64,000 bases of DNA from the NCBI GenBank assembly GCA_032622095.1, contig CP136066.1, forward strand, positions 107,219,319 to 107,283,318, in the 5' to 3' direction. Below the pieces are notes generated by a model. That model made no database searches. It was not told where the DNA came from and was given only the letters and a program-made list of their open reading frames with translations. Shown in pieces: positions 1 through 25,466 of the stretch (positions are counted from its first letter, which is position 1; each line of letters opens with the position of its first letter). The translations under genes and the position numbers were made by a program. The DNA is from Siphonodentalium dalli. Its lineage: Eukaryota; Mollusca; Scaphopoda; Gadilida; Siphonodentaliidae.

Positions 1-1060
1 CGAATTGGCATTTTGTCATGTGGGCTTTCGTGAATAACTATCTATTTGCGATTTTCATTATTATTGGTGGCCATGTTGGACGCCATCTTGAATTCTGAAT
101 TTCCCCAAAGCGGATTTTAGCGGATTTTGGATCTGTTATACACGAGATTCTCCCGCGTCGAATGACACCAAAACCGCTTCTTCACCAATTTCTTCTGGGT
201 CTAACCCTCCGACGACCATACTACTTACTTTTTTCCTTCTACTATCATAAAGCTAAGTTTCCTTTGATAATTATTATATAATTTGAAAGTGAAAGTTTAC
301 GCAAATTTACAATGTGGTCGTGTCTTATCAGTTATCTGCAAGCAACAAAAGCACCGTTTGATGAACATGCTCTGTGCATGTGGTGTATCAGATGCAACAA
401 AAAATTTGGTATCCATGCCGATTTTGTCGCTCATATCTACATTCAAACTGGTCCAAGATTAAAATCAGACAAAACGAAGCCGTTATAAGCCCAGGCACAT
501 GCTCCTTCCTTGTGGCTCCCCCGGTTGTAGCTTCCACTCTTTTAGAGATTTCGGCTACCGGGCTCAGGATGCTAGTGAATAGTTCTCCCCTCACTAGCCA
601 AGCAGCTTGTGGTGATGGTTACCTGCAAGGTTCAGGGGATGGGGGGGGGGGTGGCTACCAACCTGTCCACATCTGGGTTCCTTGAGGGGATGTCAACTTG
701 CACCCTTGAGTTTTTGTACCCAGTGTGAATCTGCTACTCGACTAACCTTTGAACCACACCATCTTAAGCTATTAGTCTATATCACGTGTTTAGCTTGCCT
801 GGGGATGCGCCCTGTAATCTGTACTTCAATCCCTGCATGCACTCTGTCCCTGCTGGGTTTGGGCTGGGGCCACAATTACTGAACAGTCTTCCTCCATGTT
901 ATCCTCCTCCACCTCCATGGAGTTCAACTCTAGGTTAAAAAACAGTAGCCGTGACCATCTCCTCCTCGCCTCATAACAGCCTATCATCAGTTCAGATGGA
1001 TGTCGCTCCATCCCCAGGACAATCTCAACTCAGTACTTTTAGCTCAGGAAAGTGATGTTA
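1..1060. other. Unassigned sequence at window start
   Basis: No coding segment with recognisable similarity and no clear repeat structure was found here. A short G-rich run lies near 640. Open frames on both strands are under about 105 codons and do not resemble a known family. Part of it could be the 5' portion of the DIRS-like element that is recognisable from about 1060, but nothing in the sequence proves it. Confidence 0.4.
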
Positions 1061-1930
1061 TTCTGTCCCTTCTGGGAAGATGGGCTTCTTATTGAACAAA
1101 GAGAAGTCTTCCCTCATTCGTCCCAAAAATGTTTTCATCTTTTTCATGCAATTTAAAACATTCTTGAATCAGGTGGCTTATTTTGCATTGAGCTGATACC
1201 CTTCCCCAAGAAGTATTGGGAGTTTGTCAGAAGAAGTTGGTCATGGATCGCACCTTCCTACATCTTCTGGGATTAGCCAATGTGGTAGCCTACTTGATTC
1301 ATTATGGACGACTCAATCTACGGCCTTTACAGATGTTTCTACAGACTCGATGGAAGGTGTCAGAACATTGTCTGATTCCGGTTACTCAAACAGTTTCTGC
1401 ATCAATGGGCAGACATTCCATGGCTCATAGTCAGGAATTCCATTGAAATCCCTTTCACCGCACTTCACTCTGTCAACAGATACCAGTGCAACCAGTTAGG
1501 GGGTGGATCCTTCCATTCAAAGAGACAGCAGAGGGCTACAGTGTTATTTTCTGACCCATTGGCAGGAGGTCACATCAGACTCAACTGGTGCTTTCAGACA
1601 ACAGCATGGTAGTGAGTTATCTCCCTCGTGAAGGTGGCACATGGTCTCCTAACCTCTGTCTATTGACCCAACTAGTGTCCACTATGTGTACGAAGTACGA
1701 CAATCTCCTGTCCATACAACATATTCCTGGCTGTATCAATGTATTGGGCGACCAGTTACACTCTATCTTATCGGGGCTTGGTCATCTCAATAGAATGGGA
1801 GTACAATCAACAAGTCAACCAGAGCCTGTGTTGCAAGTGGGGTCTTTCATCGGTCGACCTGTTTGCGAGAAGGTTGAACAACAAGCTCCCACATTATGTA
1901 TCACCATAATTCAGATTACACCGTAAGCTA
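1060..1930 (+). mobile_element. DIRS-type retrotransposon remnant (reverse transcriptase/RNase H region), broken
   Basis: Several frames on the + strand carry fragments typical of DIRS/Ngaro reverse transcriptase-RNase H. In order these are LLNKEKSSLI near 1085, HYGRLNLRPLQMF near 1300, SDNSMVVSYL followed by GGTWSPNLC near 1590-1650, IQHIPGCINVLGDQL near 1720, and VDLFARRLNNKLPHYVSP near 1850-1910. The order matches the RT C-terminus, the connection and the RNase H of this class. The fragments lie in different frames and are interrupted by stops, so the copy is dead. No tyrosine recombinase, gag or inverted terminal repeats were found next to it. It lies upstream of the first visible WDR61 exon, probably in an intron of that gene. 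Confidence 0.7.
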
Positions 1931-2237
1931 TTGACCATGCATAGAACAGATAAAATAAATATTAAATGCCAAATATTAGCAACTAAGAACAACTTTATTT
2001 AAATAAAACACTGTCAAAAACATTCATCAATTTGTCACCAAATACATAACGCAAACATACTTAGGTTCGAAGTGAATACTTTATTGACATCACTTAACGT
2101 ATTGCCCCAGCAATAAATCGACCTCACACTTGTGCCATAAATTGACAGCCAATATAAGCAATCAAGTTTAGTGTTGTGTATTTGCCATACATGCATGTGG
2201 AATGAATTCCTTTTACATTTTATGCTTCTTTTTCCAG

Positions 2238-15017
<12,780 letters not shown>

Positions 15018-15262
15018 CATCAGATGTCATTTTGTAGATGTATCTGTAATTTTGTATGTGTGTATATTCTGTCATCAAATCAGTTTCTTTGGATATAATT
15101 ATTTGCTGTTCAGAAGTAAATACTGGTAACGAGTCCACCTTCCTTTTTGATTCACATGAGTATTGTCATCAATAACCAGGTCTGGCACATCCTAAATTCA
15201 ACTAGTTACATTAAATTATAGTTAAAGACATATTATGGACTTGTTCGAGTGCAATAAACTTA
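15018..15262 (+). promoter_or_regulatory. WDR61: Probable WDR61 3' UTR and polyadenylation signal
   Basis: About 240 bases of AT-rich sequence follow the stop codon. An AATAAA hexamer lies at 15253-15258, immediately before a long-inverted-repeat MITE. It is the nearest canonical hexamer I see after the stop. Use is inferred and no transcript evidence is available. Confidence 0.4.
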
Positions 15263-16000
15263 TAAGTTAGTACTCAGGCACTATGCCAACCTGGGGAATG
15301 TATCATTCTACTAAGATCACCGAAAAATTCATATGAAACGACCATACCACTCCATAGAAAACATCACCTGAACTACGCTCAATTGTAAATATTTACACTC
15401 AATTCGGGACGCAACAATTGGCGATAAACTAACGAAAACTATGTCGCCATCTGGAGTCATTGCACTTAATTAATATGATGGTGTGTATTGTCAATATGGA
15501 TTAATATTCGTAAAAAATAACTACTTTGAACAAGATTATTCTCCATATCTATTTGATCACCCTACCGGAGTGTTTCACATCACTTTAAAGACATATTATG
15601 TGCTCATTTTCTAAATCAAACCGATATCTTGCGACTCGGCCACTACACTCATTTGAAGAAATCATAATTAAAGTGATGAGAAACACTCTGGTAGGGTGAC
15701 CATATAGAAAAGTAGAAATCTTTTTTTAAATAGTTATTTGTATGAATATTAATACAAATTTACAACACACATGGCCATTCTTATATATTAATTAAATGCA
15801 GCTACTCTCGATGGCATTATTATTTGCGTTAGTTTGTCATCGATTGTTGTGTCCCGAATCAAGATGTAAATCTTTACAATTGCACATAGTTCAGACGATT
15901 ATTTCTATGGAGTGATATGGTCGATTTGTTTAAGATTTTCAGTGATGTTAGTAGAATGCTACATTCCTCCAGTGGGCATATCGCCTGAATTCTAACTTAT
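15262..16000. mobile_element. Long-inverted-repeat MITE, ~740 bp
   Basis: The two ~330-bp arms, 15262-15590 and 15663-16000, are reverse complements of each other. AGTTAGTACTCAGGCACTATG at the left answers CATATCGCCTGAATTCTAACT at the right. The centre contains CACTTTAAAGACATATTATG and related AT-rich sequence. No coding capacity was found. Single-arm relatives lie at 5198-5545 and 25111-25466. Confidence 0.7.
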
Positions 16001-16054
16001 CAGTTTCTTGCTTTAGGAAGACACTATGTAATCGCACATCCCGTTGCACAGCCA

Positions 16055-16325
16055 CATTAAAGTGTTAACCCTTCCATGATTGGAGCTTCCTGACATTTTT
16101 GCGAAAACCCTGTGCCAATGCAAGCTCTTATAAATTTGAGTCTCCCATAGGGAGCCTCGCATATATAAGAGAATGTATTGACCTAACAATATTTACCTTG
16201 ACAATGTAAGCCAATGCATTCCCTTAAATATGCGAAGCTCCCTTTGAGAGACTCGCATATACAAGAGAATGCACTTGCACAGGTGCTTATATGCTGCACA
16301 GCTCCTGTCATTAAAGAGTTAAAAA
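16055..16325. repeat. MITE-like repeat, GAGTCTC/GAGGCTCC family
   Basis: It contains CTCCCATAGGGAGCCTCGCA and then TGCGAAGCTCCCTTTGAGAG, each able to fold on itself. It is bounded by GTGTTAACCCTTCCATGA and ATTAAAGAGTTAA. It is the same family as 4850-5065 and 56745-56995. Confidence 0.6.
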
Positions 16326-17085
16326 TAGTGCAGCAAATGAACAGGCTATAGATCAAATTTTATCCGAGACATTTTGCGCAAGATTACTTTTATTTACTTA
16401 TGATATGAGTATGCCCTTCTGAATGGAATTAATGGTGAAGGATAATAGCTTGTTTCTAAGAACTATTAGGCCAGTTTAGTGTTCACAGAATTCTCTACAC
16501 ACCATCACAAAATATTTGCGCAGCAACATTCACTTTTATCGTATTATTCCCCCCAAGTCCCCCCCCCCCCCCCCCCCCCCACCGAAAATTTCTCGGCTGA
16601 GGATATAGAAATGGGTTCCATCCATCTTTCGGTCTGTCCCGAAAGGTTGCCCGAGTGTTATTTCGAACAATTATCAATGGATTTCAAACAATTTTGGTAT
16701 ATGAGTTTACAAGGGAAATATTTAAAGCAAGTTTGCAAGCTAGGCCCGGCCGGACATTTCACCAGAGTTACGGCCCTTTGATTGTCATTTTTTGGCGTTT
16801 AACACCCACAAAAACTAGTCCGGAGGTTATTTGGAACAATTATCAATGGATTTTAAAGATTTTTTGTGTATGTCTTCACAAGAGGAGTTTTGGAAACGAG
16901 ATTGCAAAGTAGGCCTGGCATACATTTTTACCACAGTATTAACTGGACTGAAGATTTGATCCACAGTATTAACTGGTTTGAACAATTGGAACATCAAGTG
17001 CAAAATGTTATTAAGGGGTAAAAATGTAAATTGGGCCATATGAAGATTATCAGTTTCTCAAACAACATCCACACTAAAGTTTAAT
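16326..17085. other. Intergenic; poly-C tract
   Basis: An uninterrupted run of about 20 C residues lies near 16559-16580. Downstream, two diverged copies of a repeat with 'AACAATTATCAATGGATTT' occur near 16668 and 16836. No gene was seen. Confidence 0.4.
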
Positions 17086-17945
17086 TGTCCCCCGAAAAAT
17101 TTATTTTTGGGGGACTATTGTAATCAGCCCTGTCCGTCTGTGCGTCCCGTCCTTCTGTGCGTCCCGTCCGTCCGGAGTTATAACTCCAGTAATGATCATC
17201 CGATTTTATTGAAACTTGGTATGTAGGTGTCTCAACCAAGAACACAGGTGCTCTGCAATTCTTTTATGGAGTTATTTCCTTTTTTTCAACTCTTTTTTTT
17301 TACTTAGAAAATTTCTCACTTTTTCGGTTTCCGGATGATATCTCAAGTTTGGATCCTTTAATTGCAAATACCGTTTTTGAGTTTGATCCGATGATTTTTC
17401 CTAGAGTTATGGACTTTTTTCGACTTAGAAAATTCAATTTTCTTCTTTTTTCTTTGCTTTCCGGATGATAACTCAAGTTTGAACTGTTCAATTCAAAAGT
17501 CCGTTTTTTTGTGAGTCATTGATATCAAAATACAGGTCAAGTTCGAATTTGAGTTTGATCCGATGATATTTCTCAGAGTTATGGGCTTTTTGACTTAGAA
17601 ATTCAATTTGTCTTCTTTTTTCTTTGGTTTCCAGTTGATAACTCAAGTTTGGATTGTTTAATTGGAAATTCTGTTTTTCTGTATGAGGGTACCTTCATGG
17701 TGTAATCAACTCCTCCTACAGTTTTGATCGTAGATATTTGAAACTTCAGACTATTGTTACCCACATATTGGAGATGTGCAACACAACATGTATATAGATG
17801 ACGGAAAAATTATTTTTTTACGGAATTATTAACCCTTTCGACTTAGAACATTTCAACATTTTTTTTAATTTCTTTAACAAAGCGGCATTGACTTGCCACG
17901 TTGTCGGGGGACACTGTGGTCGGCCGACCTTTTATTTATTCTGCA
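17086..17945. repeat. Dispersed repeat bounded by GTCCCCCGA / TCGGGGGAC
   Basis: The left end is a hairpin (GTCCCCCGAAAAA / TTTTTGGGGGAC) and the right end carries TCGGGGGACACTGTGGTCGG. The interior has several tandem-like blocks with GATAACTCAAGTTTG and GAGTTTGATCCGATGAT. A right-end relative lies at 52255-52290. It is probably a non-autonomous DNA transposon. Confidence 0.5.
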
Positions 17946-19529
17946 GTTTGCATTCACATCGCATTATTGTTGAGAGCCTCTGACAAACCAATTGTCGTAA
18001 GCACAGAGGGAGGGAGATTGGGCTCCAGCATAATCTTTCAGTTTTTTTCAGTCCGCATGTGTCAAGCTACATAACATATGATTTTACTACACCTACACCT
18101 GTTCTCACCTGGGCGACAAACTAATCAGTGCCGGTGAAATCGAATTTACTTGTTAGGGAGCTAAATGAGGGAATTAGAGTCTGTCATAAACTATCTGCTC
18201 TTCTAGATATTCTGTTCTTGAAAGTCTTTTGTATGGCATTTTCAGATAATACCATTGATCACTGTGTTACTTGAACTTAATTCAACCAATAGGATGATGG
18301 GTAAATGTTTGGTAAACCAATCACTGGTAACGTTATTACAATGGTTGACTAGTATACCACATGCAGTCACCAAAGCCACTAATGAAAATATTTTTGTGGT
18401 TAGAATTTTCTGATATATCAGTGACAAAGATGCAAATATTAAAACTCCTCTTCATATGCATACATGTTTGCAATTGTATAATAAAGGTTTCGTTGAGTTT
18501 TGTAAATAAATATTTTATTACTTATGAATTGTTATGTTTCATTGTGAACGCTGATCATACCCCAATCTGTTTTATATTTGTATATTTAGCTATTGACTAG
18601 TTAACATTCTGTTACATTATGGGTTGTAGCTACACAATATGGAGCTATCTTAATTGAAACCCATGATATTTCCACATATCCAAGTGGACCCACTGAAAAA
18701 AATTCTTGTATTACTTAGCATCTTGCCGGAAATTACAACCCCGCAGAGATTTTCTGTGTCAGGTAGGAGCCTCATGTGGGAAATTGCAACTCAATTGAAA
18801 TTGTTCTGGTAGTTTGATTTTATCCAACCAGTATTTAGTGTGTAATTTGTTGATTTTAGCCCAATAGTCAAATATTTTCCTACATTCGGTCAAAGTTTTG
18901 GACTGAAGGATAACCAATGTCTTGGCTTTGATGATCAGTCCCGTTGGTTTCACGTTCAGACTCAAGCAGTCAGAGCATAGCTAACATGTTGTGAGACCAC
19001 CACCCCATTTTTTATATGCCTGTTTTTGGGTGATTCAGAACAGTATATGCTGGATTCAGAGTAACGTATACGTCCTATTTGCACCCCTCTGGGCGGCAGC
19101 CATTTTGGATCAATGTGTTGAGGTGTATGGAAGGGTGTCTAGGGGGAACACCCTTTGATAGAAATCTGTCAAGATACTAAGAAATGATTTAGTACCCCTC
19201 TGGGTGGTGGAAATTTTGGATAGGGGTTGGGTGTGCATGGAAAGAGTGTCTTGAGGCCAACTTTACAACACCTTTTGTTTTAATGAAATACCGAATTATT
19301 GAATAAGGAATAGGGCATAAGCTTAAATAATGGAAGTCACCTTTGTATCATAAACATGCCTGACCAATGAGAATAGGGATCTACTGTTGTGAGATTATGA
19401 GATATTTGGTGCATTTTCATTGATGCAGGTCCATTGTTGAAAATTCCAAGTGGGATATTGATTTGATCGATGCTGGCACCATCTTGTTTTCTTATCTGCC
19501 GACTCAGGGACATCACATCAGTTTGTGTC
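17946..19529. other. Intergenic, no gene recognised
   Basis: AT-rich, with no splice-bounded coding segment similar to a known family. Open frames are below 80 codons and unconserved. A weak duplication (CACCCCTCTGGGCGGCAG / TACCCCTCTGGGTGGTGG) lies near 19082 and 19193. Confidence 0.4.
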
Positions 19530-19796
19530 GAAGACACCTGTCCAGAAATGCTTCTCTCAATTAATATTGATTTTATATCAATATTTGTTTATATAATGCG
19601 AGAATCAATTGGGACATCTTTTAATTACTATTTTTAGAACAAATTGTGATAAGACGTTCAGGCGATCTCAGATAGAGTTCTGTTGCTATGCTCCGCAAGC
19701 CGTAAAATGTCCCAAATTAGTTTGATGTATTATACCAGAAAGTTCTAAATAAAATCAATATTAATTGATAGAAGCATTTCTGGACAGGGGTCTTCA
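19530..19796. mobile_element. Short MITE with GAAGACACCTGTCCAGAAAT inverted ends
   Basis: The left end GAAGACACCTGTCCAGAAAT and the right end ATTTCTGGACAGGGGTCTTC are inverted. AATTAATATTGATTTTA repeats just inside both ends. A related, longer and broken copy spans about 61978-62445. Confidence 0.65.
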
Positions 19797-20190
19797 ATTC
19801 ATATTATTTTATCACCAGGAAACTATATAAAACTTATATATGACTATTTTCCGAATAGAATCAACTAAATGGGAATGGAACTAATCCGATTGAAATAGAA
19901 CCGATTGAAATTGAACATTCTCAGTCTGTCCTTATGACTTGGGCAATTAAGTTTTCGTTATTATCGCGTTCTTTTGGGACTACAAAATTAAGAGGAATGG
20001 AAAAGTGAATCAAATTCACCTTGACAGTTCAAAAATTGGGTTTTTCCTGTTAAAATTTCCAAAAAGTTTTTATTCCTGTATAATCAGATAGAATCATAAC
20101 AAAACACAATGCATCGTCACAAAATCGTATAGAATGACTTCCGATGTAACCGTTCCTTCAGTGGCGAAAATGACCATTTAAGAAATGGTT

Positions 20191-20609
20191 AGAGCACAAT
20201 AATTGTTCTTTACCAGAATCAATCGAGTCGAAGATGAGATTTATTCTGGTAAAGAACAATTCGCGTGCTCTGACCGACTAAGAGCACAATTGATCCCACA
20301 TAATTCAATCAACTGGAAATGTGCCGTTGAGCGTGTTTTGACCACGACGCACAATTGGACACAATAGCCGGTTAGCCACGCCCATATTGCAACAACGTGA
20401 TTAACATGAACTCTTCGCCGTTGAAAGTGAATAGATATGTCCGAAACAACAGGGACTGGTCCCACTTTGAAGCGCCCGTGCGATTTGTATGTTATGAGTT
20501 GCGTGTGCCTAACAATGGGATAATCATTGAACTATTCCTTCGCCAGCCTTTGAAATTGTTGTTCTTTACCAAAAATCAGGGAACGATTGCAACAATGGGA
20601 TTGTGCTCT
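20191..20609. repeat. Inverted-repeat cluster with AGAGCACAAT / ATTGTGCTCT ends
   Basis: AGAGCACAATAATTGTTCTT at 20191 pairs with AAGAACAATTCGCGTGCTCT ending near 20272, forming a hairpin around ACCAGAAT/ATTCTGGT. A further ATTGTGCTCT lies at 20600-20609 and could be the outer end of a second element. Confidence 0.5.
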
Positions 20610-22050
20610 AAAACAAAATAAAGGCACTTTTATTGGCAGTATCATTTGGCCCAACCAACATCATAGCTAACTTAGGAGGACCCACCAACGTATAGCAAAT
20701 TAGCAGGACCAGGTTGGTTTCTTTTCCTATGATACCGGGATGTATATATAATGGCCGATTGCGTGCTGGAACGGCTTGGGGCATGCAGCGGATCGAGCGT
20801 GTCACAATCTCTTCTGATTCAACTGAAAAGCACACGATATTATTAATTATTTATCACATGGACACCTATAAACACCCACATGCCGATGTTGTATTGAGGT
20901 TTTTATTTTCTTCTGACAAGTCCTTCTATGACCTCCGGTGAGATATCGAATGTTTAGACATTTCCCGCGAGTGGACCACGACAATGCGACTATCGGACGA
21001 TGTAGTCAGTCAATCAATGGATATCGGTGGCATAAACAAATAGAGCCCCATAACGGATAGTGTGAGCTATACTATAAACTATATACGATCCGTTCAGATC
21101 CATTGATCTGAGCTTTCTTTGTACCCGTTCAAACACTGAAAGCTAAGATCACTTAAATATGTACAATATCGGCATTTATATTCTACTGTACGTATATACT
21201 GCTAATAGATTATACAAGGCGACATGGACGGGTCGGGTCCGTGTATTCGGTTGAAGTGTTTAAGAAAAAGGACTTAACTATCGTGTAAGGTAAGAAAACT
21301 GATATATTCTTTTTTAAATCTCAACAACACTTAAAACTATGTTCTGTCTTCACCAAAGAGAAAGTATTTACATCGTCGAAGACCGGATTTTATTTAACAG
21401 CACTATTGAAACGCAGATGCGACCTTTGTCTCGCTCACCACACATGTGTCATCCCTGATAACCTTAAAGATGCACTATCCTATATGGCACCATAAAACCA
21501 GCATATTTATGTACGTTTTCTGCTCCCGAAATTAATTAGATTGCCCATTATAACAGGAAGTATTGATGGCGAGATATCAACTTTCAAATTATAGAAGTTT
21601 TAGTACGTTTTGAATTTGTGTCAGACAGCAGAGCCTAGCAAAAATTCCAATGATGTCTGATAAAGAGTGTCGATACTTCTGTCGCCCAAAAAGCGGAAGA
21701 TAATATTTAAAGAGCGTTATCAATTACGACATTTTATGATAATTGTCGACGTATTATGGATGATTTTGTTGATTTTCGCGATTTCTGTCATATTGAAGTA
21801 TGGCGGTTGGAAATGATTGTCATTTTCATCTAGTTTTCATCCAATATATACTTCCACAACATTTATCATTAACTGCGATCAACAATTATGTCTTGGGAAC
21901 GAACATATGTCAATCATGCATCCAGTTGAAGAGAAATTTGATTTTCAATTAATTGGTCGGGTCAGTTAAAACCTACAATATACTGGCATCACACCGAACA
22001 CGTGCGCAGCTATACTGTCCGCGCACACCTGTGTTTTCTGTGAGCGTGAG
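20610..22050. other. Intergenic, no gene recognised
   Basis: No recognisable coding region or repeat family was seen. The stretch is somewhat less AT-rich than its surroundings, and I could not link it to any gene. Confidence 0.35.
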
Positions 22051-22312
22051 AATTATGAGGATGATTATGATGTTGTTGACGTCGTTGATGATGACGATAA
22101 CGATGATAATGATGACGACGACGAAGACGATGATGATGATGATGACAAAGATAATGACAATATGCATGCTGATGTTGAAACACTCACGACGATGACGGCG
22201 CTAAGGATGATGCATGATGATGGTGGTGGTGATGATGACGTCGACGACGGCGATGATTATGATTACGACGACGATGATGACGACGATGATGATGACGAAG
22301 AACACGACGAAT
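22050..22312 (+). repeat. GAY-triplet (GAT/GAC) microsatellite-like tract
   Basis: A long imperfect run of GAT, GAC and ATG-shifted triplets covers about 260 bases. In one frame it reads mostly Asp and ends in HDELHLRTS-like sequence before a stop at 22404. No splice-bounded context or similarity supports a gene, although an acidic exon cannot be ruled out. Confidence 0.6.
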
Positions 22313-22538
22313 TACACTTACGGACCTCGACCGCCAAACGCAACGGCCATACTAACATTGTGTACATAGCTCTGTATATACGTTTTTCACTCTGTATTGC
22401 ATAGAAATTATATGATTGAGTGAATTAAAGCAATTCAATTCACGCCACACCGATTAAGATTGTCGAGAAACCTTACTGGCTAATGAAGTGACATACATTT
22501 ATTTTACAATATTCCGGCCCCGAATTTACTGTTTATGG

Positions 22539-23020
22539 TTAAAGGTACTCAATCCGATAAAACTTCTCCCAATTACTATGGCTTCGTGGGTCAAAAATAT
22601 TTGATTCGAGTCGAGGAAGTCACCCATCAAAGCTCAGATTTGTTAGATATCGATTTTAGAAATCTATTATTTTTCATTATCGGGAATACTTTCTGGCCCA
22701 GAACGCAGTCAAAATTGCGTTATTATTACCACTTGATTTTAGAGTTATCCATCCTTGTCTGTTTGAATAGAGTTTTGGTGTACACATCTCGAGCAGGATA
22801 CGAAATTGACGGCAATTATTAGTACTCATCTCGAGAATATAACAAATTTCAAAAATCAATATCAAATAACTCTGAGCTTTGTTTGATGGGTTCCTCGACT
22901 CGAATCAAATATTTTTTACCCCCAAAGCCAAAGAAATAGTAATATAGGACCCTCTGATCGGATTGTTGTTGTTGGAATCTGTTGAGATGGGGACCCTCTG
23001 TTCGGATTGAGTACCTTTAA
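22539..23020 (-). mobile_element. TTAA-flanked MITE (piggyBac-like), 482 bp, inverted relative to 5838-6327
   Basis: TTAA followed by AGGTACTCAATCCGA at the left, and its mirror image TCGGATTGAGTACCT before TTAA at the right. The interior matches the copy at 5838-6327 in reverse complement over nearly its full length, for example TTTGATTCGAGTCGAGGAA and TGTTGTTGTTGGAATCTG. Confidence 0.8.
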
Positions 23021-23139
23021 ATTATTAGAGTATAGCTGTCTCACGGTGGTTTGATTTTTCATGTCTGGCACAACATCAGTTGGAAGTTCAGACCGAAGAT
23101 AGTTTGATTTTTGTCCGATAGTTAGATTATCAAACCAGA

Positions 23140-23610
23140 CTGAGTAATCATTATGCGCGCCGCGTGTATAACTGGTGGAGAGATTCTCGTTTCCCGTGGG
23201 AGCTGACATTATCAATGGGTGATTTATTTATAGAATGGGAATTTTTGGGATGATTAAAAGTCAAACTGCGAGCTGGAGGCCGAACCCGGTAAAAGGTGTA
23301 GTTGGGGAATTTCAATTTCGTTTATTGTCGTTAATCAACGTTGATTAATATTGATTTTTGGTTTGTGATAAACTATATGTCAATTACAAATAAAAGAAAT
23401 TTCTGCATCCCACTGGGGGTTGTGGTCGGAGACGGTCGAGTCGGCCGCCGGTTCGTTAATTAGGTGCTGGTTGTTATTGTTATTTTAACGGAATTCTGAG
23501 TTGGTCATTCGCAAAACCAATATATTTTATATTCTACAATTACAATCTTGGGTTTATAATATATGATCTTGAGCGCGTTACCATTTCTGACATTGGTTTT
23601 CTTGTTGAGA
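23140..23610 (+). repeat. Dispersed repeat, copy 1
   Basis: It shares ordered blocks with 44380-44730: CGCGTGTATAA, TTTATTTATAGAA, GGAGGCCGA, GGTAAAAGGTGTA, then AATATATTTTATATTCTA and CGCGTTACCATTT. A third partial copy is at 43530-43610. No coding content was recognised. Confidence 0.55.
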
Positions 23611-25110
23611 TATGTGTTGCTTTTATATGCTGACAAAAGTCGAATATTTACCCGCTGTCGATTTTGCGACTGAAATGCCGTATATAGTATAGGGGGTGTC
23701 AATCTGATCATGTTTATGTGATCTATCATCGATACACCACACCCCTGCTTAATTCATGAGTTATAGTCTCATGACAAACAGGGAATGGATTTTTTTTAAA
23801 CAGTGAACGAAGCTGAGTTTCTCAATAATGATTGTCCAACACAGAATATCTAATTGAGCATACATGACATACAACATATAGGCAAGACAAACTCCACAAC
23901 CAATTATTAGAGCTTTGTAAATATGCCGATCGTGACATTACGTCGATATATTATTGTATAGAGTTTTAGTTATAAATGGATAGATAAATCGTGGTAGCAA
24001 AACTTGACGCTTCCATCTCATCATTTCCGCTGAGAATAATGTCAAGAAGACCCTATTGGTTTCAGTAAATGATAGGTCGATAGAACAAAAAACGTCAATT
24101 GATGAGCCACAAAAGGTTATAAGAAATTACAGCGGAGACTTTTGTTACTTAATCCCGATTCATTAGACATAGTTTATCGAACTTATTAGTTTTTGGTCTT
24201 TAATCCCGATTGCTTATACCCTTTTAAGGGGGATAGACGCACGTTTTGCATAAATCCAGCCAAAAAATGGCAAGATCGAGATTTTCAACAAAGAATATCT
24301 CTGAATCTATCTGCCAAAAAAATCTTGAATTTCACATATTGACATCTTCATTATATATAGAATCTGAGCAACTATTAAGAGACAACGAAAACAATGGATT
24401 AACATGAGGTTGAAAATATTATATTTTTGTTGTCCCTTTCGGTACCAAGAAACTTCTTGAATAATTAATAATTTGACACAACCCTCCAATCACCAAATAG
24501 CTTGCCTCTATGAGAGGATGCTTCATTTGCATCATAATCATAGATTTTTTAATTGCAGAATTAGACCACATTGTTAAAGTGGTGTGATGCTTATCATATA
24601 TTTGAATGCGTTTACTATGCACACTGCCACACAGGAACTCTTCGATAGTTTGATACAATTTGGTAATATAACCCCGGAAAACGTGATAATATGGAAATGT
24701 CCATGGCTGTTCATAAATATATTGCACTGTGACGTGTCAGAACGATTCTCGTGAACGCAGTGGGCTTGGGTCAGTCTTACTACAAAACTTCTTACTTTCT
24801 TACTACAAAACCTAATACAAAACAAAATTACATACCTGTATGGGACTTACCCAATATATCATTTTCTTTGTTGCACTAATGGAAATGTTTTATTTGTATA
24901 TATTTATTTACCTTTTTTTTTGCCGCATTATACTTTGTTCAGTAAAGCACCGCCCGATTATAAACATTATAAATACACCCAATTCTCTAGACCTTCTTTG
25001 TTTATTTGGGAACGGGACAATTCTAAGTGTCGGCATTTGTGTCCCAATCCCAATTGTTTTATGTATATATATACATGCATATATGGCAATAAAATATGTT
25101 TAAACTAAAG
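23611..25110. other. Intergenic, no gene recognised
   Basis: AT-rich and low in coding potential, with several short unconserved open frames on both strands. No repeat family was recognised apart from AT-rich runs. Confidence 0.4.
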
Positions 25111-25466
25111 TTACGTGAAACACTCCGACATGGTGATCAAATAGAAATGGAGAACAATCTTGCCCAAAGTAGTTATTTTCACAAATATTATATCCCAATT
25201 GACAACACATACCCTCATTCTTATATATTAATTAAATCCAGTGACTCTTGGTGGCGAAATCGTTTCATTAGTTTATCGCCGATAGATACGTCCCGAATCG
25301 AGAAGTAAATATTTGCAATCGAGCGTTTAGTTCGGACGATGTTTTCTATGGAATGATACAGTCGATTTGCTTGAGATTTTCGGCGATGTTAGTAGAATGC
25401 TGCATTCCTCCAGATGGCATAGCGCCTGCCCGCACGTACTTACTACTTACTAACACTGACTTATAA
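25111..25466 (+). repeat. Single-arm copy of the long-inverted-repeat MITE family
   Basis: GTGAAACACTCCGACATGGT at the start, then AGTAGTTATTTTCACAAATA and GCTGCATTCCTCCAGATGGC, in the same order as 5198-5545 and 15663-16000. A second arm was not seen nearby. Confidence 0.65.
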
